Of a stretch of 64,000 nt of DNA, positions 44,353-52,616 are shown piece by piece; position 1 is the first letter of the stretch; each line of letters opens with the position of its first letter. The notes under the pieces are model-generated. The model was not told where the DNA came from. It did not search any database and was given only the letters and a program-made list of their open reading frames with translations. The translations under genes were made by a program, and so were the position numbers. This stretch comes from Rahnella variigena. Its GTDB lineage: Bacteria; Pseudomonadota; Gammaproteobacteria; Enterobacterales; Enterobacteriaceae. The stretch is taken from positions 620,001-684,000 of the forward strand of contig NZ_NSDJ01000002.1 in assembly GCF_003610915.1 (NCBI RefSeq), read 5' to 3'.

Positions 44353-46842
44353 ATGCCAACAACAAATAGCAAGTGGACCTGGCTCCTCTGGCTGCTGAGT
44401 GCGCTGATGGTCGTCATCGGTCTGACACTTGGTATCGGTGGCGCGTATCTGGCAACATTGGGAGGAAGTGTTTACTTCCTGCTGATGGGTCTGGCGCTCA
44501 TCGTTTCCGCCGTTTTGATTTTTAAAGGTAAGCCTTCAGGTGCATGGCTGTATGCCGTGGCCTTTGTGCTTTCTATTATCTGGGCTGTCTGGGACGCGGG
44601 CTTCACGTTCTGGCCTCTGTTCTCCCGCCTGTTCACTTTCGGCGTGCTGGCATTCCTGGTCGCACTGGCTTATCCGCTGCTGAAAGCACGCGCGGGACTG
44701 GTGGCGCGTAAAGGGCCAAGCTTCTCGCTGGCGGCTGTGCTGGCTGTTGCCTTGATTGCCGCTTTCGGTAACACCTTTGTGCCGACGCCAATCATCAGCG
44801 CTGACAATGATCAGGTGCCAGTGAAACCGGTAGATAAAGGTGCAGAGCAGAAGAACTGGGAAAACTGGGGTAACACTACCGCTGGCGACCGTTTTGCTGC
44901 ATTGGATCAGATCAACAAAACCAACGTGGATAAACTTCAGGTTGCGTGGATTGCCCATACCGGTGATATCCCGCAGAGCAACGGTTCTGGCGCTGAAGAC
45001 CAGAACACTCCGCTGCAAATCGGCGACAAGCTGTTTGTCTGTACCGCTTACAGCAAAGTGATCGCCCTGAATGTGGATGACGGTAAAAAGCTGTGGTCTT
45101 ACGACTCCAATTCTACCGCGCCTAACTGGCAGCGTTGCCGTGGTCTGGGCTATTACGAGAACAGCAGCGTAAACGGCGCAGCGCCACAGGCTCCGGCGGC
45201 ACAGCCCGCTGCAACTCCTGCGGCCGAACCGGCCACGCCAAATGCAGCGTCAGAAGCTGCCGCGCCTGCCACTAACGCACCGCAAACGCCTGCTGCCACC
45301 GGCGGCACCGTCAGCGCTACCTGCGAACGTCGTCTGTTCCTGCCAACCATCGATGCGCGTCTGATCGCCATCAACGCTGACACCGGCAAGCCTTGTGCTG
45401 ATTTTGGTGACAACGGCGTGGTTGATCTGAAAGTCGGCATGGGCGAAGTGAAACCTGGCTACTATCAGCAAACCTCTACCCCGCTGGTTGCGGGTAATGT
45501 GGTCGTGGTCGGTGGTCGCGTAGCAGATAACTTCTCTACCGGCGAACCTCCGGGTGTGGTCCGTGCATTCGACGTGCACACCGGCGCACTGGTGTGGGCG
45601 TGGGATCCGGGTAATCCGAACATCACCAAACTGCCACCGGAAGGTCAGACTTACACCCGTGGTACCCCGAATGTCTGGTCGGCCATGTCATACGATCCAA
45701 AACTGGGTCTGATTTACATGCCAACCGGTAACGCGACGCCAGACTTCTTCGGCGGCACGCGTACTGAGCTGGATGACAAATACAGTTCTTCAGTCGTTGC
45801 AGTCGACGTGGCAACCGGTAAAGTCCGCTGGACGTTCCAGACCACGCATCACGATCTCTGGGACTTCGACCTGCCGTCTCAGCCGCTGCTGTATGATCTG
45901 CCGGACGGTAAAGGTGGCAGCACGCCGGTTCTGGTGCAGACCTCCAAACAAGGCATGATCTTCATGCTGAACCGCGAAACCGGCCAGCCGGTCGCGAAAG
46001 TGGAAAACCGCGAAGTGCCGCAGGGTAACGTCCCTGGCGAACGCTACTCCAAAACGCAGCCTTTCTCTGTTGGCATGCCAAACATCGGCAACCAGACGCT
46101 GAAAGAGTCTGATATGTGGGGCGCAACGCCGATGGATCAGTTGCTGTGCCGCATCGAGTTTAAAGGCATGCGTCACGAAGGCGTTTACACGCCTCCGGGT
46201 CTGGATCGTTCCCTGCAATTCCCGGGTTCTCTGGGCGGCATGAACTGGGGCAGCGTCTCGGTTGATCCGAACAATGCCATCATGTTCGTGAATGATATGC
46301 GTCTGGGTCTGGCGAACTACATGGTTCCACGTGCACAGGTTCCGACCGGCGCGAGCGGTATCGAGATGGGGTTGGTGCCGATGGACGGTACGCCTTACGG
46401 CGCAGTCCGCGAGCGTTTCCTGTCACCGCTGGGCATTCCTTGCCAGAAACCACCGTTCGGTACCATGTCTGCGGTTAACCTGAAAACCGGTAAAATCGTC
46501 TGGCAGGTTCCTGTCGGTACGGTGAAAGACACCGGTCCGCTGGGCATCAAAATGCGCATGCCAATGGAAGTCGGTATGCCAACGCTGGGTGCGAGCCTGT
46601 CAACGCAATCCGGCCTGCTGTTCTTCGCCGGTACGCAGGATTTCTATCTGCGCGCGTTTGATACCGCAAACGGTAAAGAGATCTGGAAATCCCGTCTGCC
46701 GGTCGGCAGCCAGTCTGGCCCGATGACCTACGTTTCACCGAAAACCGGTAAACAGTACATCATCATCAGCGCCGGTGGCGCACGTCAGTCCGCAGAACGC
46801 GGCGACTACGTGATCGCCTACGCACTGCCTGACGAAAAGTAA
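44353..46842 (+). CDS. gcd: Membrane-bound PQQ-dependent glucose dehydrogenase
   Basis: An 829-residue quinoprotein. Residues 1-145 form five membrane helices (WTWLLWLLSALMVVIGLTLG, FLVALAYPLL, LAAVLAVALIAAFGN). The rest is the periplasmic eight-bladed PQQ propeller, with NWGNTTAGDRFAALDQIN, HHDLWDFDLPSQPLL, MWGATPMDQLLCRIEFKGMRHEGVYTPP and QYIIISAGGARQSAERGDYVIAYALPDE, all matching E. coli Gcd. It oxidises glucose to gluconolactone, passing electrons to ubiquinone; in soil relatives this drives phosphate solubilisation. It is longer than E. coli Gcd (796): a low-complexity Ala/Pro/Thr insertion occupies residues 274-318. PQQ synthesis genes are not in the window. Confidence 0.96.
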   Translation: MPTTNSKWTWLLWLLSALMVVIGLTLGIGGAYLATLGGSVYFLLMGLALIVSAVLIFKGKPSGAWLYAVAFVLSIIWAVWDAGFTFWPLFSRLFTFGVLAFLVALAYPLLKARAGLVARKGPSFSLAAVLAVALIAAFGNTFVPTPIISADNDQVPVKPVDKGAEQKNWENWGNTTAGDRFAALDQINKTNVDKLQVAWIAHTGDIPQSNGSGAEDQNTPLQIGDKLFVCTAYSKVIALNVDDGKKLWSYDSNSTAPNWQRCRGLGYYENSSVNGAAPQAPAAQPAATPAAEPATPNAASEAAAPATNAPQTPAATGGTVSATCERRLFLPTIDARLIAINADTGKPCADFGDNGVVDLKVGMGEVKPGYYQQTSTPLVAGNVVVVGGRVADNFSTGEPPGVVRAFDVHTGALVWAWDPGNPNITKLPPEGQTYTRGTPNVWSAMSYDPKLGLIYMPTGNATPDFFGGTRTELDDKYSSSVVAVDVATGKVRWTFQTTHHDLWDFDLPSQPLLYDLPDGKGGSTPVLVQTSKQGMIFMLNRETGQPVAKVENREVPQGNVPGERYSKTQPFSVGMPNIGNQTLKESDMWGATPMDQLLCRIEFKGMRHEGVYTPPGLDRSLQFPGSLGGMNWGSVSVDPNNAIMFVNDMRLGLANYMVPRAQVPTGASGIEMGLVPMDGTPYGAVRERFLSPLGIPCQKPPFGTMSAVNLKTGKIVWQVPVGTVKDTGPLGIKMRMPMEVGMPTLGASLSTQSGLLFFAGTQDFYLRAFDTANGKEIWKSRLPVGSQSGPMTYVSPKTGKQYIIISAGGARQSAERGDYVIAYALPDEK

Positions 46843-46860
46843 GATTTAGCAGTCAATGAC

Positions 46861-46894
46861 AAAGCCCGCTGGTGAAGACCGGCGGGCTTTTTTG
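46861..46894 (+). terminator. Rho-independent terminator of gcd
   Basis: AAAGCCCGCTGGT pairs with ACCGGCGGGCTTT (one wobble) around GAAG, followed by TTTT on the plus strand. It starts 18 bp after the gcd stop codon and also faces the hipA remnant. Confidence 0.85.
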
Positions 46895-46912
46895 TTGGGG
46901 AAGACTTACAGG

Positions 46913-47448
46913 TTAAGCCTGTGCTTTCAGCCTGACCCGCTGCTGTTGCATTCCTGTAAAAATGGTGTCTGCCAGTTCAGCCGGAAACGATTCGGGCAAT
47001 TGCCTCGCGACATTTTCAATAACGGCCGGGGTGAGTTCGATGATTTCATCAATCATGGTTTCTATTTGTCGTTTCCCCAATCCGCTCTGCTCACCCTGCT
47101 TAATCCAGTGTCTGCGCTGGATCTTGCTGATCAGGTAATAATTACTGCTGCCACGGACGGCCATAGCCAGCTTACATTTCTGCCATGCGATCTTATTGTT
47201 TCCCCGGCCAATCACCGGCCAGGCTGACAAAATATCGTACAGCGGCGTCATGTGATAACGATTTTGAGAGAGGTGCGATGCACCTGATTACCCGGCGTAA
47301 ACGGCAGGGAAAGCGACAAAGGTCGCCCTTGTGGGTCTTCTGTCCATTCCAGCGAATACTGTAAACGATCCTCGCCTTTTTGCTTAACCCAGTACCCCAC
47401 AGGAATACCGTTCATCCATATCGCTAAACGCTGCTGCGCACGACGCAT
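46913..47448 (-). pseudogene. hipA remnant with internal deletion and frameshift
   Basis: Only the two ends of a HipA kinase remain. The N-terminal piece (ATG at 47448) reads RLAIWMNGIPVGYWVKQ through RPLSLSLPFTPGNQVHR, then breaks into KIVIT and a stop at 47248. The C-terminal piece is in a different frame, from about NRYHMTPLYDILSAWPVIG through KIQRRHWIKQGEQ. Intact HipA is about 440 residues; roughly 270 in the middle are gone, including the ATP-binding region and the DGHxKN catalytic loop. The junction lies near 47256-47275. HipA normally phosphorylates glutamyl-tRNA synthetase. This locus cannot make an active kinase. Confidence 0.87.
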
Positions 47449-47452
47449 ATCA

Positions 47453-47749
47453 TCACCATTGTTCCTTTCTGGCGGGCGTACTTAAATAATCCGGCTTAAT
47501 TTCCTCCATAGAGGATTTTTCAGGATCGGATTGTGAGGAAAACACCATCTCAATACCTAATACATTAAATACCCGAAACAGCCGGTCAAGGCTGGCAGTA
47601 GCAGGGTTTGCCTCAAGCCGGGCATACGTCTGCTGAGTCACTCCCAGTTTTTCTGACACATCCTTTTGCGTCAGACCTTTTTCCTTACGGAACCCCACCA
47701 GTAACGGACGGAGCTGGTTAAGTGTTTTTAACGGATAGACTGTATTCAT
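47453..47749 (-). CDS. hipB: HipB-type antitoxin/repressor
   Basis: A 98-residue DNA-binding protein starting MNTVYPLKTLNQLRPLLVGF at 47749; the frame stays open to 47938 but through the operator array. The Xre/Cro helix-turn-helix is EKGLTQKDVSEKLGVTQQTYARLEANPATASLDRLFRVFNVLGIEM. HipB neutralises HipA and represses hipBA. Its toxin gene, 4 bp downstream, is internally deleted, so this is an antitoxin without a toxin. Four regularly spaced operators lie upstream and are consistent with continued repression. Confidence 0.85.
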   Translation of the reverse strand: MNTVYPLKTLNQLRPLLVGFRKEKGLTQKDVSEKLGVTQQTYARLEANPATASLDRLFRVFNVLGIEMVFSSQSDPEKSSMEEIKPDYLSTPARKEQW

Positions 47750-47777
47750 TATTTTGGCTCTGGTATCGCGGTTCTTA

Positions 47778-47877
47778 TACAGATTATAGGCTGTATTTAG
47801 CACATTACACCCTAAAAGCTGTAAAATCAAAATACAGCCTGAAAGCTGTAAAAGATAAATACAATTTATACGCTGTA
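47778..47877. promoter_or_regulatory. Array of four 18-bp operators (TACAG-N8-CTGTA type) upstream of hipB
   Basis: Four sites follow TACA(G/C/A)-N8-CTGTA: 47778-47795, 47806-47823, 47833-47850 and 47860-47877, with start spacings of 28, 27 and 27 bp. The geometry (5-bp arms, 8-bp spacer, 18 bp) equals that of the E. coli HipB operator TATCC-N8-GGATA, and E. coli hipBA also has four, but the arms are different bases. The complement of the first site contains an exact TATAAT (plus strand 47783-47788), so binding would cover the -10 element of hipB. The array also lies 60 bp from the start of the divergent GntR gene. Confidence 0.8.
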
Positions 47878-47936
47878 ATTTGCCCACTACCGCCTCCTCA
47901 TGCTCAAATGCCTGTTCCACGCACGGATGAAACCTC

Positions 47937-48647
47937 ATGAAAAAAAGCGAATTTATCGCTCAGGATTTACTGAGCAAGATTTATCAGAACAGCGGTTCTG
48001 TGCCGGAGAAGTTACCTCCGGAGCGCCAGCTGGCGGAAGAATACGGGGTTTCGCGCTTTACCGTGCGTAAGGCGCTGGAAAAGCTGGTCAGTATCGGAGC
48101 GGTGCATATCGTGCAGGGTTCGGGCATTTACATCAATGCGGGCGTCAGCAGTAATCCGCTGATTTACAACTCTGTGACCGAGAAAAAATTCGCTGAAATC
48201 AGTTTCAAAATTCTCGAATTGCACAAGCGCCGGCCAGATAAAGAGGAACAACAGGTATTCGGTTTAAGCACCGACGACTTTATCTGGGCGTTCACCCGCT
48301 TGCGGCGGATTAATCTGCGCAATGTGCAGATTGAATATTCCCGTATGCCCGCGGAAGTGTTTGCCGATTTGAATCAGAAAACCATTGAGCATTCCATTCA
48401 GCAATATGTTTTGAGTAAGGGCTACGCGATTTCGCATTCCCTGACCCGTTACCAGGCCGTCACAATCAATAAAGAGCAGGCGCAAATACTTGGCTGTAAA
48501 AAAGGCATTGCTGCCATGCATATCACCAACAGAGGTATTTTGCAGGGCGGCAAGGTTTATGCGTTCAGCGATATTGTCGATATCGATTATTCCTGCACCT
48601 ACGTCATCCCGTTTAATCAGGACAATCTGGCTTTTCGCCAGACGTAA
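47937..48647 (+). CDS. GntR-family regulator with UTRA effector domain (HutC/FarR type)
   Basis: A 236-residue regulator. The winged helix (EKLPPERQLAEEYGVSRFTVRKALEKLVSIGAVHIVQGSGIYI) is the GntR signature, and the C-terminal UTRA domain includes EYSRMPAEVFADL and KVYAFSDIVDIDYS. UTRA proteins bind sugar phosphates or small acids. It is divergent from hipB over the operator array and convergent with the dehydratase gene (5-bp gap). Its natural targets are probably the following dehydratase and PTS genes, which share the 310-bp intergenic region at 49853-50162. Confidence 0.85.
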   Translation: MKKSEFIAQDLLSKIYQNSGSVPEKLPPERQLAEEYGVSRFTVRKALEKLVSIGAVHIVQGSGIYINAGVSSNPLIYNSVTEKKFAEISFKILELHKRRPDKEEQQVFGLSTDDFIWAFTRLRRINLRNVQIEYSRMPAEVFADLNQKTIEHSIQQYVLSKGYAISHSLTRYQAVTINKEQAQILGCKKGIAAMHITNRGILQGGKVYAFSDIVDIDYSCTYVIPFNQDNLAFRQT

Positions 48648-48652
48648 GCGCG

Positions 48653-49852
48653 TTAAGGCGTGTGGATCACGCCATCCGGCAGACGGCTTTGCGTCCATTC
48701 ATGCGGACGATAGACCACCGGAAATTCTGCCGCAGCCTGTTGGTTAAAGCCCACGCCAATCCCCGCTTCTTCTCCCGGATAGAAATAACCGTTCTCAGGT
48801 GCCCGTGCGCCCGGAAAGACCTGCTGCGTGTTAGCCGGATACGCGACAAATTCCTGGATTGCCGCATTATGCAGATGAATATTCAGATGCGTATTCACCG
48901 CAGCGCCAATCGGGGTCATGTCCGGCGGACAATGCCAGGCCAGACGCACGCCAAAACTCTGGCAGAAATGCGCCAGTTTTAAGGCTGGCGTGATACCGCC
49001 GATTTGCGAAACGTGGCAGCGGATGAAGTCGATCCGGCGGTTGATAATCAGATCTTTCCATTCTGCAGGATTATTGAATAGCTCGCCGGTTGCCAGCGGA
49101 ACGGCGGTCTGGCTGCGGATCTGCGCCAGCCATTCGTTCTGATCGGGCGGCAGAATGTCTTCAATAAAGTAAGGCCGGTATTGTTCAACGGCTTTGGCGA
49201 ACTGCACCGCCTGCTGCGGGAACAGCCGTTCATGAACATCGTGCAGAATGTGGAACCGATTGCCGTATTTTTCACGCAGCGCTTTGAACATCGCCAGCGT
49301 GTTATCGATGTACTGATCCTGATCGTAATACGCACCCGCCGTCGGTTCACGGGTGCTGTGAAAATCACGCGCATTGCCGCCGTAAAAACCCAGCTGACAG
49401 CGGATGTGGCGGTAACCTTCGGCTAGCAGACGATCGACTTCGCCGTACAATGCTTCCAGCGTTTCACCCGCGGCGTGGCTGTACGCCGTCACTGCATCTT
49501 TCGATTTCCCGCCAAACAAATGATACAGCGGCATATTCGCCAGTTTGCCTTTGATATCCCACAACGCCATATCAATACCCGCGATAGCATTATTGATCAC
49601 CGGCCCGTTACGCCAGTAAGCGTTCACCATCATCATCTGCCATAAATCTTCGATATGGTTCGCATCGCGTCCCATCAGCAGCGGTTTGAGATATTCATCC
49701 ACCATCAGTTTGACCGCCAGCGGGCGCTGCTGGAATGTCGCGCAGCCCAGACCGAAGACTCCACGATCTGTTTCAATTCTGACCACCACTAAATTATGAC
49801 GATCGGGACGTGTTATCTGGCATTCGATATTGGTAATCAGCACAGGCTGCAT
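48653..49852 (-). CDS. Enolase-superfamily sugar-acid dehydratase (RspA/D-mannonate dehydratase-like)
   Basis: A 399-residue enzyme of the mandelate racemase branch. The metal ligands appear as D205 ([10 protein letters not shown]), E231 (FIEDILPP) and E257 (ATGELFNN). The N-terminal capping domain is residues 1-115, and [30 protein letters not shown] is typical of RspA/ManD. Such enzymes dehydrate D-mannonate, D-gluconate or related acids to 2-keto-3-deoxy acids. RQLG-type motifs differ from textbook ManD, so the substrate is open. It sits beside a PTS permease and an FAH-family protein, suggesting a sugar-acid or ascorbate-like pathway. Confidence 0.82.
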   Translation of the reverse strand: MQPVLITNIECQITRPDRHNLVVVRIETDRGVFGLGCATFQQRPLAVKLMVDEYLKPLLMGRDANHIEDLWQMMMVNAYWRNGPVINNAIAGIDMALWDIKGKLANMPLYHLFGGKSKDAVTAYSHAAGETLEALYGEVDRLLAEGYRHIRCQLGFYGGNARDFHSTREPTAGAYYDQDQYIDNTLAMFKALREKYGNRFHILHDVHERLFPQQAVQFAKAVEQYRPYFIEDILPPDQNEWLAQIRSQTAVPLATGELFNNPAEWKDLIINRRIDFIRCHVSQIGGITPALKLAHFCQSFGVRLAWHCPPDMTPIGAAVNTHLNIHLHNAAIQEFVAYPANTQQVFPGARAPENGYFYPGEEAGIGVGFNQQAAAEFPVVYRPHEWTQSRLPDGVIHTP

Positions 49853-50162
49853 GATAAATCCTTAATAAAAACCGTTATTCCTTTTCATAAAAAAGGCGGC
49901 GGGAATATTCGTATTGGCGTTATTTCAACGTATTTTTATCCTGCTTGTAAACCTAAAATTCAGGCTTTTATTTTGGTTTGAAAGCACGGCGTATTTTCGA
50001 TAAAAAACAGACCAATTTGGCATTGATGTGCAAAATAAGCGCCATTCAGTGAAGTTTTGTGATGAAGATCCTGTTTTATTGGTTTGTTTTTGAAAACCAC
50101 CCTCATTACACTCCCCTTCAATCAAATAAAGAATAATTCATTTTTTCGTCGCGGGGTTCAGG
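49853..50162. other. Divergent promoter region between the dehydratase and PTS genes
   Basis: About 310 bp without a gene, AT-rich. A small inverted repeat TGGTTT (50080-50085) and AAACCA (50094-50099) separated by 8 bp lies about 64 bp before the PTS start and could be an operator for the nearby GntR/UTRA regulator. CAGG sits directly before the GTG start. I found no clear -35/-10 pair or CRP site, only a half site near 50057. Confidence 0.4.
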
Positions 50163-51578
50163 GTGAATACAGAAATAATGCAGTCAGTCATTAAACTGGT
50201 CGGCGGTGCGGGAAATATTAATAAAGTCTGGCATTGTATGACCCGTCTGCGTTTTGATTTACGTGACGAAAATAAAGTGGCATGGGAAGAAATTAAAAAT
50301 CTGCCCGGCGTACTGGGCGCACAAAGCCAGAGTGATCAGGTGCAGATCATTATCGGGCCGAAGGTGAATATCTGGTACGAAGCCATCGTGTCACAACTGG
50401 AGCCGGTAACCGGAAATTCAGAAACAGCAACAGGAAATGTTTCCACAAAAGGACGTAAAAGTCTGATCTCGATGTTCATGGATACCGTCTCCGGCGTGTT
50501 CGGCCCGATCGTTCCGGCCATCGCGGGCGCGGGGATGATCAAAGGTTTGCTGGCCGGACTGATTGCCCTGAAAGTGATTTCAGCCAAAAGCGAAACGGTG
50601 ATGATCATCGATTTGATCGCCAGCGGCGTGTTTTACTTCCTGCCGTTTTTCCTCGCGGTTTCTGCGGCGAAGATCTTCAAAACCAATGAATACCTGGCCG
50701 CTGCCGTGGCCGCCTGTCTGATGTATCCGACGCTGATGGACGCCGCGAAGGCGCTCGCCAGCCATACTGCTGGCGCACCTACCGCATTGTATTTTATGGA
50801 TGTGCTGCCGGTATCCGTTTTCAACTATTCGGCGAGCGTGATCCCGGTGATTTTCTCTGTGCTGGCGCTGAGTTACATCCATCGCTGGGTGGACAGAATC
50901 ATGCCGGACGTGCTGAAAACCGTGTTTACACCCACGCTGACACTGTTCATTGCGGCGCTGGTATCGCTGACGCTGATCGGTCCGGCGGGGATTTATCTCG
51001 GTAAGTTGCTGGCATTTGGCATTCAGGGATTGTTTGACGTGTCTGCAGTATTTGCCGGATTTATTGTCGGTGCGATCCGCCCGGTGGCGATCCTCACCGG
51101 TATGCATCATGCGATGACACCGATTGCGTTGCAGAACTTTACCGATCAGGGCTGGGACATGCTCATGCCGATGATGTTTATGGCCAACATGGCAATTGCC
51201 GGATCGACGTTTGCGATTTACTTCCACGTCAAAACCCGCGAGCAAAAATCCGTGGTGCTGTCTGCGGCAATTTCCGGCCTGCTGGGGATCACCGAACCTG
51301 CGCTGTTTGGCGTGCTGACGCGCTACAAAAAAGCGTTTATCGCCACCACCATCAGCAGTTCTGTGGCGTCTGCATTTATCGCGTTCTTCGGGGTGCGGTT
51401 GTACGGCTATATTCTGTCGAGTATTTTCAGCCTGCCCGCCTACATCGGTCCGTATTTTATCTACATTCTGATGGGCGTGGTGCTGTCACTGGGGCTGTCG
51501 TTTACGCTGACGTATCTGATGGTCGTCAAAAACAAAGGCACCGAACAATCGGTGCCTCTGGTTAATCAGACGCGCTGA
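50163..51578 (+). CDS. PTS IIBC permease, glucose/glucoside superfamily
   Basis: A 471-residue protein starting with GTG at 50163. The IIB domain (residues 1-80) has the phosphorylated Cys25 in WHCMTRLRFDL, where NCATRLR is usual. The IIC domain has about ten membrane segments, with FGPIVPAIAGAGMIKGLLAGL and the sugar-binding motif GITEPALFG near residue 375. It lacks a IIA domain, so an unlinked IIA (Crr) must supply phosphate. It belongs to the beta-glucoside/trehalose/sucrose type rather than the glucose type. The substrate is unknown; genes alongside point to a compound processed through a sugar acid. Confidence 0.86.
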   Translation: MNTEIMQSVIKLVGGAGNINKVWHCMTRLRFDLRDENKVAWEEIKNLPGVLGAQSQSDQVQIIIGPKVNIWYEAIVSQLEPVTGNSETATGNVSTKGRKSLISMFMDTVSGVFGPIVPAIAGAGMIKGLLAGLIALKVISAKSETVMIIDLIASGVFYFLPFFLAVSAAKIFKTNEYLAAAVAACLMYPTLMDAAKALASHTAGAPTALYFMDVLPVSVFNYSASVIPVIFSVLALSYIHRWVDRIMPDVLKTVFTPTLTLFIAALVSLTLIGPAGIYLGKLLAFGIQGLFDVSAVFAGFIVGAIRPVAILTGMHHAMTPIALQNFTDQGWDMLMPMMFMANMAIAGSTFAIYFHVKTREQKSVVLSAAISGLLGITEPALFGVLTRYKKAFIATTISSSVASAFIAFFGVRLYGYILSSIFSLPAYIGPYFIYILMGVVLSLGLSFTLTYLMVVKNKGTEQSVPLVNQTR

Positions 51579-51584
51579 GGTTTA

Positions 51585-52457
51585 TCAGGCCGCTGTCTTT
51601 GAATGCGAAATCTCAGACAGCGGTGCGTTCTGAATAAGATTGGTCAGACGTCCGATATTTTCGATTTCCACTTCAATCTTGTCATTCTCATGCAGGAACA
51701 ACGGCGGTACGCGGGTTTTACCGACGCCGCCCGGTGAACCGGTCATGATCACATCGCCCGGAGAAAGCTGAGTAAATGTGCTGATGTAGGCAATCATCTG
51801 CGGAATAGTGTGGATCATGCTGGCGGTCGTATCGTCCTGCACCAGCCGGTCGTTAAGCCAGGTTTTGATACTCAGCTTTTGCGGGTCGCCCACTTCATCC
51901 GGCGTCACCATCCACGGGCCAAACGCCCCCGTCGACGGCCAGTTTTTCCCGGCGGTATACCATTTATGCTGCCAGTCTCGTACTGAGCCATCCATATAAC
52001 AGCTGTAACCGGCGACAAAATCGAGTGCGTTTTCTGCTGAAATATTGCGGCCGGTGCGGCCGATAATAATCGCCAGTTCACCTTCATAATCAAACTGCTC
52101 AGAAGAAGCCGGTTTGATTATCGTGCCGTTATGGCCGACCTGAGAATCTGCAAAACGGACAAACAGGGTTGGCGCGTCGCTGGTTTCATTAAATTCTTTG
52201 CGCTTTTCCGCGTAGTTCATGCCCACGCCGAAGATTTTTCCCGGACGGTCGATAACCGGCAGGAAACTGATGTCATTCAGTTGAAGATCCGCAGGCAGAT
52301 CAGCGTAGCGTTGCAGCCCGGAAAGTGAATGGCGTGCCATGAATTCGTTAATATCGCGGCATCCTGAGTGACTGCCGACATCGACAATCCCCTCTTCTTT
52401 ATAGATGCCGAAGCTTTTGGTGTGGTCTTTACTGATGGTGAAATTAACAATTTTCAT
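51585..52457 (-). CDS. Fumarylacetoacetate hydrolase (FAH)-family protein
   Basis: A 290-residue cytoplasmic enzyme. The conserved FAH blocks are KIFGVGMNYAEKRKEF, FDYEGELAIIIGRTGRNIS (metal ligands E in YEGELA), VAGYSCYMDGSVRDWQHKW and LSPGDVIMTGSPGGVGKTRVPP. The family includes hydrolases, decarboxylases and 2-keto-3-deoxy-acid dehydratases. Beside a sugar-acid dehydratase it may continue breakdown of a 2,4-diketo or keto-deoxy acid. It meets the PTS gene tail to tail with 6 bp between, and is divergent from a LysR gene. Confidence 0.85.
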   Translation of the reverse strand: MKIVNFTISKDHTKSFGIYKEEGIVDVGSHSGCRDINEFMARHSLSGLQRYADLPADLQLNDISFLPVIDRPGKIFGVGMNYAEKRKEFNETSDAPTLFVRFADSQVGHNGTIIKPASSEQFDYEGELAIIIGRTGRNISAENALDFVAGYSCYMDGSVRDWQHKWYTAGKNWPSTGAFGPWMVTPDEVGDPQKLSIKTWLNDRLVQDDTTASMIHTIPQMIAYISTFTQLSPGDVIMTGSPGGVGKTRVPPLFLHENDKIEVEIENIGRLTNLIQNAPLSEISHSKTAA

Positions 52458-52512
52458 AGATGCACTTAGATTCTTATTTTACTTAAAAACAGGTAAATTC
52501 GCTGGCGTTCGT

Positions 52513-52540
52513 GTTGCGAAAACGGCTTGCCCGTCGCAAC
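52513..52540. repeat. 7-bp inverted repeat in the divergent FAH/LysR promoter
   Basis: GTTGCGA at 52513-52519 and TCGCAAC at 52534-52540 are exact complements 14 bp apart, in the 159-bp region between the FAH gene and the LysR start at 52617. It is a candidate LysR operator but has no classic T-N11-A core. Confidence 0.45.
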
Positions 52541-52616
52541 GTTGGCGTGATTATTGACCCTGCCTCTCATGCCTTCTACTATATTTTATTATCAAATCGA
52601 TGAATTTCAGGAATCA

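Noticed and set aside
46913..47448. A HipBST-style split toxin (HipS plus HipT) instead of a broken hipA
   Set aside because: The short first piece could look like HipS, but the second piece is only about 112 residues and lacks the ATP-binding and catalytic loops, so it cannot be a HipT kinase.
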